64,000 nucleotides of DNA from Tenrec ecaudatus (GCF_050624435.1 NC_134537.1:124782086-124846085), one strand, 5' to 3'. Positions 11,140-22,516 are shown, numbered from the stretch's first letter. Translations and numbers: made by a program. Notes: generated by a model not told the origin, from the letters alone.

Positions 11140-11345
11140 GTCCGATCTCAGCTCAAGTCTTGCGCCTGCTTCTCAATACCTCTATGTCTTTGGACAAGTT
11201 AATCAACTTCTATAAGTCTCTGCTCATATTTCCAATGGGAGTAATAATAATATATAACTGGTCGGTTTTATGCAAGATATGTATGTATGAAAAGCTCTTA
11301 GCTCCGTCAGACCCCCAGGAAGCCGTCAGTCAGTATCAGCTACAA
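11140..11345 (-). mobile_element. MIR
   Basis: Nearly full antisense MIR pattern: tgtctttggacaagttaatc, ataagtctctgctcat, ccaatgggagtaataataat, and the far end aggaagccgtcagtcagta. Old and diverged. Confidence 0.7.
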
Positions 11346-11399
11346 TGCACCAGAAGGAAAGTTGGTAAGTTTGTGCACACAACCATCCACAGAGTATCT

Positions 11400-11755
11400 G
11401 CATTGTCCTGATGTTCATCCTGGGTCAGTGCTGCCTGGTCTTCCACCTTCTCTCCACAGCCGCTGATGCTTCAGACAGATCTCCCAGCTTTTAAAGGTCT
11501 TTTTAAGGATGCTGGGATGCCAGCTCAATTATTTTGCACTTGGCCTCGGGAAAAACCAATCTCTTGAAAAAGTATATGAGAGGGTCTGCAACAATGAGGG
11601 AACAAAATACCAGTCCTTGGGGAGATGGATTCACACCATGACCTCAACTCTGGACGCAAACATCACGTAGCCGGCATGAAAGGGGGTGATGTCTCATTCT
11701 GCTATGTGAGAATTCAACAAAAAATGTGGCTACTTGAGTTCCAGCTCCTACATAC
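11400..11755. other. Unique sequence
   Basis: No gene or known repeat is identified. It leads into the unclassified repeat at 11756. Confidence 0.4.
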
Positions 11756-11872
11756 AAGGAGTTATTCCAAGCAAAACATGTTCTCACGCGTCCCTGTGAT
11801 CAGGGCCTGGGTGCAGACAAGTTACCTAAGTAACACACTTGTCTTCGTCTTACTCGCGTGCCTTCCAAAGGA
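11756..11872. repeat. Unclassified dispersed repeat, copy A
   Basis: This segment is clearly similar to 47880-47986 on the same strand. Shared blocks are ttccaagcaaaa, gtgcagacaagtt (gctgcagacaagtt in the other copy), and aacacacttgtcttcgtc. I do not recognise the family. It is neither AfroSINE, RTE nor L1 3' UTR. Confidence 0.65.
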
Positions 11873-12625
11873 GAGGATTATTCTGTGTCATGAGGAAAAA
11901 TGATTTGGAGATTGGGGCTAATATCGAATTTTTAACAAAACGCAAGTAAACCTCTTTCCAAATCATTAAACCTCTGCCACAAGTTTACACAGAGAAATAA
12001 CCATTTTCAGACGGATCAATCGTTTTAAGGCAGGTGGGGAGACCTCAAAGATGAGCCATGAGACGGAAGAAACTGTGGCAAATGTCCAGAAACTGGACGC
12101 TGGACTGCCACATGGTTTAGCATTTCCAGTCTAAAGAGAACATCTTGGTACAAGCAAGGCTTGAGTTCAGGAGATGCAAAGAGTGTTGTGGGAAGATCAG
12201 CCTGCTCAAAGAGCCGCCGTTCCATCCATCCTGTAGGTAAGATCAAAGCTAAGGAAGACGATCTTATGGACTGAATCAAAGCCAGAATATTGGCTTTACC
12301 AAAACGATCCAGAAAGCAAGGTCCAATCAAAATGATGGCTTCTGGAAGGATCTAGTGGTCAGTTCAATTTAAGACAGACAGAGAGGTCAGTTCCAAAGGT
12401 GAGCTTGACTGTTGGGATTCCAAGGGAGGATCTTAATGGATTTTCTTGAAGGGCACGGGATGATGACCGGGTTTATTATGAAGAAATTGAAAGAAACTGT
12501 ATAACCACATTGGTGAGAAAACAGGCCGGAAAGTGGCATCCAGGATTTATTTTTTTAATCATGACAATGAAATGGCTCATTCTTTGAGGATAGCTCAGGC
12601 TGTCCTATGGGAATTTCATTGGGAA
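11873..12625. other. Unique sequence
   Basis: No recognisable gene. A 101-codon antisense frame at 12025-12330 has no known domain. Parts may be old repeat sequence I cannot name. Confidence 0.4.
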
Positions 12626-12629
12626 ACTT

Positions 12630-12760
12630 CTGTTGGCAGTCTGAAACCACCAACCGCTCAGCGCGAGAAACACTTGGCTTTCCTCTCCCATAGAGAGTGA
12701 TTGCCTCAGAAACCCACAGGGGGTTGCTATGGGTCAGCACTGACTTGATGACAGGGCACA
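12630..12760 (+). mobile_element. AfroSINE, 5' truncated
   Basis: Sense blocks are ggcagtctgaaaccaccaac (B-box side), gcctcagaaacccacaggg, gttgctatgggtcagcac and tgacttgatgacagggc. Confidence 0.75.
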
Positions 12761-13244
12761 AGGAAGCTTACTGTCTTTTGTGACAATGCTTTTTGACTTA
12801 ACTTTTCCGATTAAGGTCACCAGGACTCAGAACCAACTTGGTGACCACCTGGAAGGATGGTTGGCTTGTGTTTCTAACTGTGGTCTACCTCCGATCTCAG
12901 TCTCCAAACCTGACCCAATTTCAACTCCCAATTTCAGCCTACCCTAGTGTTTGATTTCCTGCTTTCCCACAACCCTAATGGGACCTCACAAACGACAAAA
13001 GAAGACCAGCCCAGGACCGTGAGGCATAAAATCATGGCCTCCAAGTTCACGGGCAAAAGGGGAAGGCACTGGAGGGCTGAAGGCTGGGGGTATACCTCAA
13101 AAGAAGATGGAATTTCTGCAGATGATGGATGATGAGCTCACCTCCAAATACAGAAAGCTAAAAGTAGACGTCAGCTTTTTTTAAAATCAAACTAGAGAGA
13201 TTTAAAGGATGAAGTAAAAACCAACCCCCACCCATCCCACCCCC

Positions 13245-13245
13245 C

Positions 13246-13284
<39 letters not shown>
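13245..13284. repeat. (CA)n microsatellite at SINE tail
   Basis: An uninterrupted AC/CA tract lies directly next to the tail end of the antisense AfroSINE at 13285. This is a common arrangement, in which microsatellites grow from a retroposon tail. Confidence 0.97.
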
Positions 13285-13285
<1 letters not shown>

Positions 13286-13485
13286 TGGCCATCAATTTAA
13301 GTCTGCCTCGTAGCGACCCTACAGGACAGAGTAGAACTAACTGCCCCTGTGGGTTTTCCAAGACTAACGGTCTACAGGACTCGAAAGCCCCATCTTTCTC
13401 CCTCCCACGGAGCAGCTTGGAAATGCGCACTTGGCAGTGAGCAGCCCAGCTTAAACCCACTCTGGCGCCAGGCCTCCCCTGAGGT
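13285..13485 (-). mobile_element. AfroSINE, near full length
   Basis: Antisense order is ggccatcaatttaagtctg, tcgtagcgaccctacagga, cagagtagaactaactgcc, then ccacggagcagcttgg. The tRNA head is at about 13440-13482 (ttaaacccactctggcgcc). Confidence 0.85.
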
Positions 13486-14555
13486 GGGGAGAGAGCCATA
13501 CAGTGGCAGGCCGGCGGGAGAAGACTGTCGCTGGGACGTGGGGGTTTTGAAACGGAAAGTCCCAAATGAACTAGCACTGAGTTTCTGTTCCTGGCGGCGG
13601 ATGGTTGAGAAAGGGGCATATGGTGACCTAGCATAATGACTATAGCCAATGGCACTGAGTCACACAGGTGGAGATGGGTGAGTCGGCCGCTGTTCCGTTA
13701 CATCCAGTTTTGTGTTGCTGATGTGAGCCGTCAAGTCACCGTGAGAAAGGCAGGATGAAGGAGCACAGGGCCAGGTCTGCCCCGTGGAGCCGCTGGGTGC
13801 GTCTGTACACCCTGGGGCGGCCCTTGATGTGTTGATGTCAGAATGGATCCAGCTCAGAGCCTGGGGCTCTGCAGTGTCAGGGGAGGGGAGTGGAGCGGCT
13901 GCTGCCCTCAAAGGAGAAAGGAGAAGACGTGCAGGGAGACTCCGGGCAAGCCCAGCAGACCTGCCACCACGACCCGGACCGCAGAGCCTGTTCTCTGCAG
14001 GTTCTTGGACTCCGAGCAGCTGTCCCGTGGAGAACAAGATAAATCTGCTTTCCTGGCGGACCCAAGGCTACCAAACCTCATTGGGTTGTGGTCTTTGCTT
14101 TGACTTGTTTTGTTGGATGGCTGAAGGCCAGGTTTGCTGCTGGGGGCAATCCTGCCTCCTCCCCACCCCTAAACCAAAGTTGGTTCTTTAAGGGGGAATC
14201 AATAAATAAGGACACCACGTGGGAGCTGGCCCAAGAACGGGCTTCATGAACTTCTTTGGCAGCGCATGAAAGCAAAACTTCCATTTTGGGTAAACCTGCA
14301 CATACATATCACTTCGGCAGGGAAGACGCCAACTGGTTTGCGGTGCTCCAGAGCCCGGAGCCCCAGGAACCCTGGGAACAAGCGGTAAATCAACTCTGCC
14401 TCCTGGCCGCTGCCACCACCACGGGGTTTGAGTCAGAGCCAAAAGAATGAAATGGAAGAAAGGGGTGTGAGAAAATAAATAAGTTTAAACAGCACCTGAG
14501 CTGGTTAACTCTTATTAACAGGAGCAAGAATCGGCCTCATTCTGGTGTAGCCTAT
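13486..14555. other. Unique sequence, no gene supported
   Basis: Moderately GC-rich stretch with overlapping frames of 135 and 125 codons on opposite strands at 13660-14191. Neither resembles a known protein, and both strands being open is typical of GC-rich non-coding DNA. Confidence 0.4.
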
Positions 14556-14859
14556 GTGAACCGTTGGCTCCTTGCTTGCCAAGCCCCAGGGCCCACAAAT
14601 AAGAAAATTAACATACGATGTCACTACGGGATTGGCAAGGAGCAGGCAAAAGAATGCATCCAGAGCCCAATTAGGCTGTGCTGTCTCCGGATCAGCCCTC
14701 AGACCTCAAAAGGGCTTCCTCCTCCGCGCTCTCTCCAGGTCACCCAAAAGCTGGGCAGGACATCAACAACACTGGAGGTCCAGGAGGTCCATCAGAGACC
14801 CAGTGTGTGCATGGTCTCGAGAGCCGGCCTGCCCTGGGACAAAGCCAACGCTGGGCAGA

Positions 14860-14945
14860 TGTGCAATGAGCACCCCAGAGCCTTCATTTCTCAACTGTCC
14901 AATGGGCATGATAGTAGTCCTAGGCCAGCTGCAAGGCTCAGAGAA
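14860..14945 (-). mobile_element. MIR fragment
   Basis: The pattern ccttcatttctcaactgtcc followed by aatgggcatgatagtagtcc matches the antisense MIR 'cctcatctgtaaaatggg' region. Confidence 0.6.
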
Positions 14946-15224
14946 GCTCAGACAGATGCGCTGCTCAGGACAACGCCGTCCCAGCGGCAGCACGGCAAAG
15001 GAGAGTTGCTACGAAGACGACCAAGGGAGGTTCTGCCTGGAGCCTTAGGTCACTCTCCTCTGAACAAGTGAAGTTGTCTCAGGGAAATAAAAGAGAAGCC
15101 CCTAAAACTACACTCGATTCCCACAGAATAAAAGGATACAGAGGAGGCTAAGATTTGTGCCTGTCCTTCTAAATAAAACCATGGCTTTGGAGCCTGGGGA
15201 AAATAAACCCTGCCCTTCTTAGAT

Positions 15225-15425
15225 GCACAACCTTGGGCAAAGTGCAAAATCTCCCCTAAGCCCTAATTTCCTCAAAGGTAACGTGGGGGAAAAAATGTTC
15301 TCTCCTAATGAAGTGTGAAGGGTAAACATAAAAAAAAATGTATGTGAACCGCTCAACAGCGTGCTCAACTGCTAACGACGACGATTAAGCACTCAATCAT
15401 TAGGAGTAATAATAGTACGTGATCT
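15225..15425 (-). mobile_element. MIR
   Basis: Antisense MIR landmarks are acaaccttgggcaaagtg, ctaatttcctcaaaggtaac, the attaagcactcaatcattag region and gagtaataatagtacg. Confidence 0.7.
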
Positions 15426-15709
15426 TGTCAACAGGGGGCTCCAAGGGACGCCTTTGTGGTAACCAGGAAAGAGAAAAAAAGAACTTCCTTTCTCAGGTTG
15501 CCTTACTTCATTCATCTCTTAAAAAAAAAGTTGCAATCATGATATAAATGCAGATGTCTCCCGGTGGACGACATCCTCCTGGCCCAGGCAGGAGGGCATG
15601 CCGGTGCACAAGGACCCTGAGTTCGTCAGATGTGGTGTAGGTTCCCAGCGGCAACATATCTCCCCAGTACATATTGCTATTCTGCTCACATTAAACACAA
15701 GGGACCAAG

Positions 15710-15852
15710 CAGCTGCCATTGAGTTGACTCTCACTCATGGCGACCCCATTGGTGTTGAGCAGACCAGTGACCCATGGGTTTTCGACGGCTATGGTCTTCT
15801 GGACGTAGGCTGCCAGGCCTTTCTCCTGAGGCACGCTAAGTGGGTTGTGGCC
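15710..15852 (-). mobile_element. AfroSINE, older subfamily
   Basis: Antisense blocks are ctgccattgagttgactctc, actcatggcgaccccattgg, then acgtaggctgccaggccttt and ctcctgaggcacgctaag. Confidence 0.75.
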
Positions 15853-15990
15853 ACTAATGGACTCTGTACCCATTCACACCACCCTCCAACTCCAGTCTTG
15901 GTGTGCAGAAGGTATTTAACAAATCTGAGGAAGGATTCGAAAAGTTCATGGTAAAACCTCAAATTTTTTCATCCCATACCCCCTCCCCAC

Positions 15991-16014
15991 CACACACACA
16001 CACACACACACACA
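15991..16014. repeat. (CA)n microsatellite
   Basis: Pure CA tract preceded by a C-rich run (ccctccccac). Confidence 0.95.
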
Positions 16015-16469
16015 AATGTCCTGAAGCCCTCTTGTGTCTGCAGGAGGGAGGGTGGGAGAGAAGAAAGGACGCAGTGGGATTGCTGTTGTCAGTTCAGCTG
16101 ATGAGGGGTCAGTGTGGGAGAAGTGGTGCTGGGCGTGGTGGTGTCAAGGATACTTGAGAGATGGAAAGGTGGAAAAGATGTATTCGTTGCCTCTCCTTCT
16201 GTGTATCTTACCCTACTAATGCTTGCTTGGTTCTGGCCCAATTCTCCCTTCATTCCACACCTGGGACATGACATGACAGACTGCCAGCTGCTTCGCACAC
16301 ATAATAACCACACTATTCCCCTTCTCTTGCGTCTCCACCTGCCTGGAGGAGCTCTCAGACAGGAAGGTAAGATTTATTTTCTCTTAGTGTTGGTGTTAGT
16401 CCAAAGCAAGGAAGGCCTTGCTTCTAGATTCTCTTTACAAAGCATCCCTTAAGTAAAAGAAAGATCTTT

Positions 16470-16515
16470 AAGGATACTCGTTGTCATCGAGTTAATTCTG
16501 AATCATAGCGGCAAA
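16470..16515 (-). mobile_element. AfroSINE tail fragment
   Basis: A short antisense match, cgttgtcatcgagttaattc then tgaatcatagcgg, directly precedes the RTE body. Confidence 0.4.
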
Positions 16516-16544
16516 AAAATGGAAGGTTGTAGAAAGCATCCAAG

Positions 16545-17800
16545 TGAAAGGAACACATAGCCACTGTACCGAACTAAGAACTAAGACATGCTCAGCCATT
16601 TCAAGAGGCAGCATATAAGCAAGGACCCGGGATACTGAAGGGAGACATTCAAGCTACACTGAAAGCATTAGCCAAAAAATACGGCTCCAGGAATTCACAA
16701 AAGATGCATTGAAATGCTTCAACAAGCTGATGAAGCACTGAAAGCACTCACTCATCTATACCAGGAGATTTGGAAGACAGCTACTTGGCCAACTGAGTGG
16801 AAGAGATCCATATTTGTACCCATTCCAAAGAAAGGTGATCAAGCAGAATGTTCAAATTATAGAACAATGTATTAATGTCACATGCAAGTAAAATTTTGCT
16901 AAGGATCATTCAACAAATGGTTGTAGTAGAATATTGACAGGGAGCTGCCAGAGGTACAGGCCGGATTCAGAAGAGGATGCGAAACAAGGGATACCCTGGC
17001 CGATGTCTGATGGATCTTGGTGGAAAACAGAGGATTTCAGAAATATGTTTATTTGTGTTTTATTAACAATGCCAAGACTCTTGATGGAGTTGATCATAAC
17101 AAACTATGGATAGTCTTAAGAAGAATGGAAATTCCAGAACACTTCCTTGTGCTCATGCAGAAACTGTACAGAGATCAAGAGATCATTGTGGGAACAGAAC
17201 AGGGTTACTAGATGGTTGAAAATCAAACAATGTGTGCATCTACTTAGTATTCTCTCACAACATTCAATATGCATACTGTGCAAATAATCAGGGAAGCTGC
17301 ATTATATGACAAAGAACTCGGCATCAGGGTTGGAGGAAGGCTTATTAACAACCTGCGATATGCAGATGACACCACTTTGCTATCTGAAAGTGAGGAGAGC
17401 CTGAAGTACCTCCTGATGAAGATCAAAGATTGCAGCAGCTTTCAATATGGATGACAACTCAATGTAAAGAAAAGAAAAATCCTCACACCTGGACCAATAG
17501 GTCACATCATAAATGGAGGAAAATTTGGCGTTGTCTAGGATTTTGTCTTCCTTGCATCCACAATCAAGTTCACAGAAGGAGCAGTCAAGAGGTGGAACAA
17601 CACATTTCCTTAGGTAAATCTGCTGCTCAAGACCTTTTAAAGTGTTGAAAAACAAGGATGTTACACCTGCCCCCAAGCCACGGCATTTTCCCTTACCTAT
17701 ATGCATGCAAACGTTGGACACTGAATAAAGAATATGGAAGAAAACTGCGTGCATTTGAACTATGGTGCTGGTGAAGACTACTGGACCAAGACTAAGCAGT
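16545..17800 (+). pseudogene. RTE LINE reverse transcriptase remnant
   Basis: This is the second half of an RTE-clade retrotransposon reverse transcriptase, now dead. In order the sequence shows: the finger-region block VPIPKKGDQAECSNYRT (from about 16818); the QAGFRRGCETRDTLADV block (16953-17003); a diverged FIDYAKAFDCVDH-type palm motif reading FINNAKTLDGVDHNKL (17053-17105); and the catalytic YADDT motif followed by LLSESEE (17360-17398). The core is broken by a stop at 17209-17211, a frameshift before 17269, and others. An ELWCW-like C-terminal block lies near 17757-17772. Family assignment to afrotherian RTE is by recognition. The element continues at 18207 after an interruption. Confidence 0.92.
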
Positions 17801-17944
17801 TTACATTATGCAAAACGATTTCATTGCGTGGCATTCATGATGCCTTCGGCTCTGCCAAAACCAATGACTTACTGACATGCTATATCGTAATAGTGTAGGT
17901 CCAGGACTTCCATACATATTCTGAGGAACCATGATTCGATTCCT

Positions 17945-18160
17945 AACAAAGTTCTAAGTTCCAATTGAATGTGATCCAGTTGGAAAGAGGTTCTTTGAAG
18001 ATGTTGTCAGTTTAGTTAACAGGAAGTCGTACTGGAGTAGATGGGTCCTAATTGAATAATGTTTTTATAAAAGGGGAGAAGACATCCCGAGACAGAAAGG
18101 CTGAGGTTAGAACATGTTGCAGCTGCAAGCCCAGGAATGCCTGGAAGCTAAGGAGGAGTC
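17945..18160 (+). mobile_element. MaLR (MLT1-like) LTR fragment inside RTE
   Basis: The segment has the MLT1-type order: ttgaatgtgatccagttgg, aaagaggttctttgaagatg, gtcgtactggagtagatggg followed by tcctaatt, then tttataaaaggggagaag. It then continues with gttgcagctgcaagccc and aatgcctggaagctaagg. It sits between two parts of the RTE element. Exact ends are unclear. Confidence 0.6.
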
Positions 18161-18205
18161 TCAGAGCGGACTCGATGGCACCTACTAACAACAATAACAA
18201 CAAGT
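18155..18205 (+). mobile_element. RTE/AfroSINE tail
   Basis: Short tail gactcgatggcacctactaa followed by AACAATAACAACAA, typical of the shared RTE/SINE 3' end. Confidence 0.55.
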
Positions 18206-18206
18206 G

Positions 18207-18476
18207 CAGCCAGGACTCTCTTTAGAAGTGTGGATGCCAAAGCTTCCTCTCACATGCTTTGGACACGTTATTGGAAAAGACCAGTCCCTGGAACTAGACC
18301 TCATGTTGATAAAGCAGAGGGGCAGCGTAAAAGTGGACCGACACCATGGCTGAAGCAATGGGCTGAAACATAAGAACAATTGAGAGGATGGTGCAGGACT
18401 GGGCAGTGTTCCATTCTTCTGTACACAGGGCTGCTATGATCAGAACCGGCTGGATGGCACCCAACACGAACTTAGA
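18207..18476 (+). mobile_element. RTE LINE 3' end (probable continuation)
   Basis: Blocks are gtgcagccaggactctcttt, atgctttggacacgttattg, accagtccctggaactagac and aggatggtgcaggactggg, with the tail accggctggatggcaccc. It probably belongs to the RTE body ending near 17800, with the region between them disrupted. The direct downstream neighbour is an antisense L1 piece. Confidence 0.85.
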
Positions 18477-18485
18477 CACCTACCT

Positions 18486-20130
18486 CTTCCCCTCCTGGTA
18501 TCGCTACTCTCAATATTGGTCCGGAGCGGTTTCTCTGTCCTGGATTCCCTGTGTTTCCAGCTCTTATCTGTACCAGTGTACATCCTCTGGTTTAGCCAGA
18601 TTTGTAAGGTAGGATTGTGTTCATGATAGTGGGGTAGGGGAAAACATTAAGGAACTAGAAAGAGGAAAGTTGTATGTTTCAAGGGGCTACACTGCACCCT
18701 GGCTGGCTCATCTCTTCCTGTGACCCTTCTGTAAGGGGATGTCCAATTGTCTACAGATGGGCTTTGGGTCTCCACTCCGCACTCCCCCTCATTCACAACA
18801 ATATGGCTTTTTGTTCTGGGTCTTTGATGCCTAATACCTGATCCCATTGACATCTCTTGATTACGCAGGTTGGTGTGCTTCTTCCATGTGGACTTTGTTG
18901 CTTCAGAGCTAGATGGCAGTTTATTTCTCTTCAAGCCTTTAAGACCCCAGATGTTATATCTTTTGATAGCAGGGCACCATCAGCTTTCTTCATTATATTT
19001 GTTTATGCACCCATTTGATCTTCAGCGATCCTGTCGGTAAGGCGAGCATCACGGGATTCTGCGTTATTAGAACAAAGTATTCTTGCATTGAGTGAGTACT
19101 TGAGTAGAGGTCCAATGTCTGTCTGCTACCTTAATACTTAACATACACTTAACATATAAATATATGTACATAGATCTGTTTCCCCATCATTATATATAAA
19201 TATATTTACATATGTATATGCCTGCATTTAGACCTCTATAAATGCCCTTTGCCTCCTAGTTCTTTCCTCTATTTCCTTTTACTTTCCTCTTGTCCCACTA
19301 TCATGTTTGACCTTCAGTCAGGTTTCAGTAATTCCTCTCAGTTACATTGCCCTTGATCAAGTCCTACACCCTATTGCCATCAATTTTATATCACATGTTG
19401 TTCCCTTATCCCTAGTTTGTTAACACCCACTTCCTTTCTCCTGCCTCCCCCTCTCTTATGTACCCCACCCCCAAGAACCATCAGTCCTCTTGTTTTCACC
19501 TCTAGATTGTTTATCCTGCCTATCTTATCTAGAAAGACATTCAGAGACAGTAATACGCACAAAAACAAGACAATGCAAGCAAAACAAAACCCAATGACAA
19601 AAAAACAGAAAAGCCTATAAATAGTTCCAGGTCTGTTTGTTGACCTTTAGGAGTGTTCTCCAGTCGAGTCTGATGGGGTGCCACGCCCTGGCCCCAAAGT
19701 CTGTTTGTGGTATTCCCTGGGAGCTTCCTTGCTTTGCTCCCCTTGCTGCTCTGTTGCGCACCCTTAGTGTTTCGCCCTGGCGTGGTAGGGTCAGATCGGG
19801 CGCAATTCTCGCACTGTGTCTCCAGTGTTGTCCCCTGGAGGGCTATGGGTCAGGGAGGGACGTCATGTCTGTGGTGGGGCCAGGCCTATGGTCCTCTCTG
19901 TGCATTGGCTGCTCTGAGCAGGAATCTTGTGCTTGGGAATTGGTGGGCCAGGATGTGCTCCACTCTCTTCTTCCCTCTTTGATTGCTCCCGTGTGCTCTG
20001 ATCAGACATTCCCGTCTCCCTGAGCTGTAGCCTCAGTGCTGTCCTCTGAAGTGGATTCTTCTGGGCAGGGTTGGGGCTGGGGGGCTGGGGGGCATCCACA
20101 TAGTTGAGATTGGGGCTGGCCTCGCATTCT
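18486..20130 (-). mobile_element. L1 3' region, 1.6 kb, antisense
   Basis: The longest L1-related stretch here. Relative to the other copies in this window it lacks the last ~330 bp of the element. It then runs through the recognisable blocks gattccctgtgtttccag, taagaccccagatgttatat, gggcaccatcagctttcttc, tcttgcattgagtgagtac, gaccttcagtcaggtttcag and ggattcttctgggcaggg. No ORF2 reverse-transcriptase motif is found, so this is the long non-coding 3' part. It seems to lie between two RTE tails. Confidence 0.8.
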
Positions 20131-20164
20131 CTGATTTTTTCCAGAGAAACCTTTCAAATAATTC

Positions 20165-20310
20165 AGACACAGGACTGGCCGGTGGCTGCAATGACAGGCT
20201 CAAACATAACAATGGAGAGCACTGGGCAAGCCCATGAGTGTTTCCTTAGGTTGTCCATGGGGCTACTCTAGGTTGGAACCGATTCGATGGCACCGAACAC
20301 CAACCACAAG
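20165..20310 (+). mobile_element. RTE 3' tail
   Basis: Blocks ggtggctgcaatgacaggct, then caaacataac, then ggttggaaccgattcgatgg ending in caccgaacaccaacca. Truncated at its 5' end. Confidence 0.65.
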
Positions 20311-20334
20311 GAGCGTCAAAAAGGATCCACATGG

Positions 20335-20453
20335 CTGACACTCTCATCTCAGACTCCCAACCCTCCGGAGCTGTGAGACAATCAATTTCTATACAAATAA
20401 CCCATCGAGATTGTCCTCTGTCATTTGAGCTGTTCTAGGACACTAAAACAGAG
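20335..20453 (+). mobile_element. MaLR LTR 3' end
   Basis: The pattern cagactcccaaccctccgga then gctgtgagacaatcaatttc, ending near ggacactaaaaca, is the typical 3' end of a MaLR LTR. It could be the partner of the MaLR 5' piece at 17945, separated by later insertions. Confidence 0.7.
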
Positions 20454-21270
20454 GACTGCCTCCAATCTCCAAAATCAGGGGGTCGGGACCATTTACCATG
20501 CATTAAACACCAGCATCTTTCCAGAGCAGAGTTACCGGCAGACACGTTACTCATCCATCAGGCTGGATGTCCAATTGTTTGGCTTCCAGAAGCTGAGGGG
20601 TTTCCTCTTCCTCCTTTGGTGTCACTGACAGAGCAAACGTGGGGCAGACAGCCCCAGCACAGCTCCCACAGATGGCTGACACTCATTTGTCTCCTCACAC
20701 ACAGCCAGGGTCCCCGTTACTCAAGCACGGAGAGGAGGCTGCAGGCAGCGGCGCTGGTCCCCAGTGCAAGCCTTTGGAAAGCCAAATGTCCAACCCTGGT
20801 CACAAAGCAGCTGTTCCCAAAGTTGGATTTATCTGCCATGTCATTTATCGCCCACTGCCCACCCCCAAACACCTTTTCCCCGACCAGCCACCGCCAGGGG
20901 CAAAGAGGAAATGTACAACAAACGCTGGAAAAGCTGACAGGACAAAGGGAGAGGGACAGCGCGCCTTCTCTCACCTCCCGAAAGGCTGTGGGCGAGGGTG
21001 GCCAGGGAAAGAGTGGGAGGGAGGAGTGTCAGCAAATCACAAGGTGTTTCTCGGTCCCCAATTCCCCGTGACACTGGTTTGTACCGACACCCTGGCACCC
21101 GCCTGACCTAGATAGCGCAAGTCTCAAACCAGCCTCCCGTCACACACCTCGCGCTGCAGCGTTTCCGAAGGGTGACGACAGGGGTGCAGCGCTCAGGCCC
21201 CCGGTCGTTCTTGCCCAGTTTCTGTTTTCATTTCCCTTTTCGGTTGTCTTTTCGCATCAGCCGGCTGATG
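20454..21270. other. Unique sequence
   Basis: Overlapping frames of 155 and 151 codons at 20616-21106 lack any domain I recognise. No repeats are identified. Confidence 0.4.
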
Positions 21271-21279
21271 GCTGATGGC

Positions 21280-21640
21280 TGCTGTTGCCGTGTGTGGTCC
21301 AGTGGATGCCAGCTCACCGCCACTCGACAGGGCAGAACTGTGCCCCGGCCCGCACTGACCCGTCCCGGAGGTGGACTGCCGGTTCAGATCCAGCAGACTC
21401 TGCAGGAGGCAGATGAGGCCGCCTTCTGTAAGCGTGAGCACCTCGGAGACCCAGTGGGGCGGTTCCGGTTCTCCTCCGTCCTGCAGGGCCTCCTCGCCCA
21501 TGGCCTTGGACGGGCAGCCCGGGCGCGGGCACTTAGGTCTTTTCTCCTCGAGAGCCGCTGGCAGGGCCCAACGAGCCACCTTTCCGCTGGCGGCCAACTG
21601 CTTCACCAGTGTGCCACGGGGGTCCTGCGCGGGTCCTGCC
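21280..21640 (-). mobile_element. AfroSINE containing an opposite-strand AfroSINE
   Basis: The outer antisense copy is split. Its tail side is gtccagtggatgccagctc then gacagggcagaactgtgcc (about 21298-21350). Its head side is gcagggcccaacgagcc then cggccaactgcttcaccag (about 21557-21620). Between them (about 21370-21500) is a sense copy with ggttcagatccagcagactc and acctcggagacccagtgg. High CpG content comes from the SINEs. Confidence 0.6.
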
Positions 21641-21659
21641 CGGTGCTACCGACTCCAAG

Positions 21660-22510
21660 CTGACAGGAATGCCCCCTCTCCAGTGCTCCCTCCCACGATG
21701 CAACGCTTCCCTAACTTTGTCCTGATTCCCGCCAGTTAACAAAATGTGTCGCTTTCTCGGCACACAGAGGAAGGCTGGGGCGGTTTTGGCTTAGCACCCT
21801 CCTCCGTTCTGCAGCACCAAACTCCCGGGCTTTCCCCTCAAATCCTGCTGGGGGGACTGGGCGAGTTTGACCCGAGAAATACACGAGGCGAACTTCACCC
21901 AGGGAGAGGGCCATCAGCGATCCAGCGAGCGTCCCCAACGTGTCTCCTTAAGCGAGTATTGTTTTCCGAGGCTGGTCCTCGGCTCTCTCCAGGATCAGCT
22001 GCTCCCCAGAGTGGTGCATTGAAGACAGGAGCTGGGGATGCACTGACCTAAACACCCACCATTCGTTCTCACCAAGAACAACAGACGAAAACTGAAATGG
22101 CCACGACAGATCACAAACAACAACGCGGCGGTACCTGCTACACTGTGGATCCCTGCTAGTATAGCAGGGGGTCCTTGCTCTTTCTCCCATGTCTTTGTCT
22201 TTCTGAGAAGCCCACTCAAACACTGCTGGAGGAAGGAGCAGGTCCTGTGGGGTCTTTAACGCAAAGCTGTCTGGGGGTGGGAGAAGAGCAGGGGATAGAC
22301 AAAGACCAGCCGTCAATTGAAAAACCTCGGTGCTGGGTTTGCACTCGATCTCGCCTTCTTCCTCATCTCCCCAGTTAAAACGGTGCCCGTGCCCCAGAGC
22401 AGTGCTGCAGCACCTGCCTGAAATGACAGAAAGCTCAACTCTCCGGTCACCAGATGCATTCCTGAGAAAAAGTGTTCTCCTGCGAATCTGTACCCGGGTG
22501 AAATGTATTA
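21660..22510. other. Unique sequence, no gene seen
   Basis: Moderately CpG-rich at its start, declining to the right. No coding signal beyond short overlapping frames on both strands. Confidence 0.4.
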
Positions 22511-22516
22511 TTAAAT

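Noticed and set aside
12815..12850. Short AfroSINE-like match (accaggactcagaaccaact)
   Set aside because: Too short and too diverged to separate from chance.
17017..17454. Functional RTE reverse transcriptase
   Set aside because: A stop at 17209-17211 and frameshifts interrupt the domain, and the 5' part is absent.
21160..21920. Possible CpG island
   Set aside because: CpGs come largely from nested AfroSINEs. No promoter or first exon is evident.
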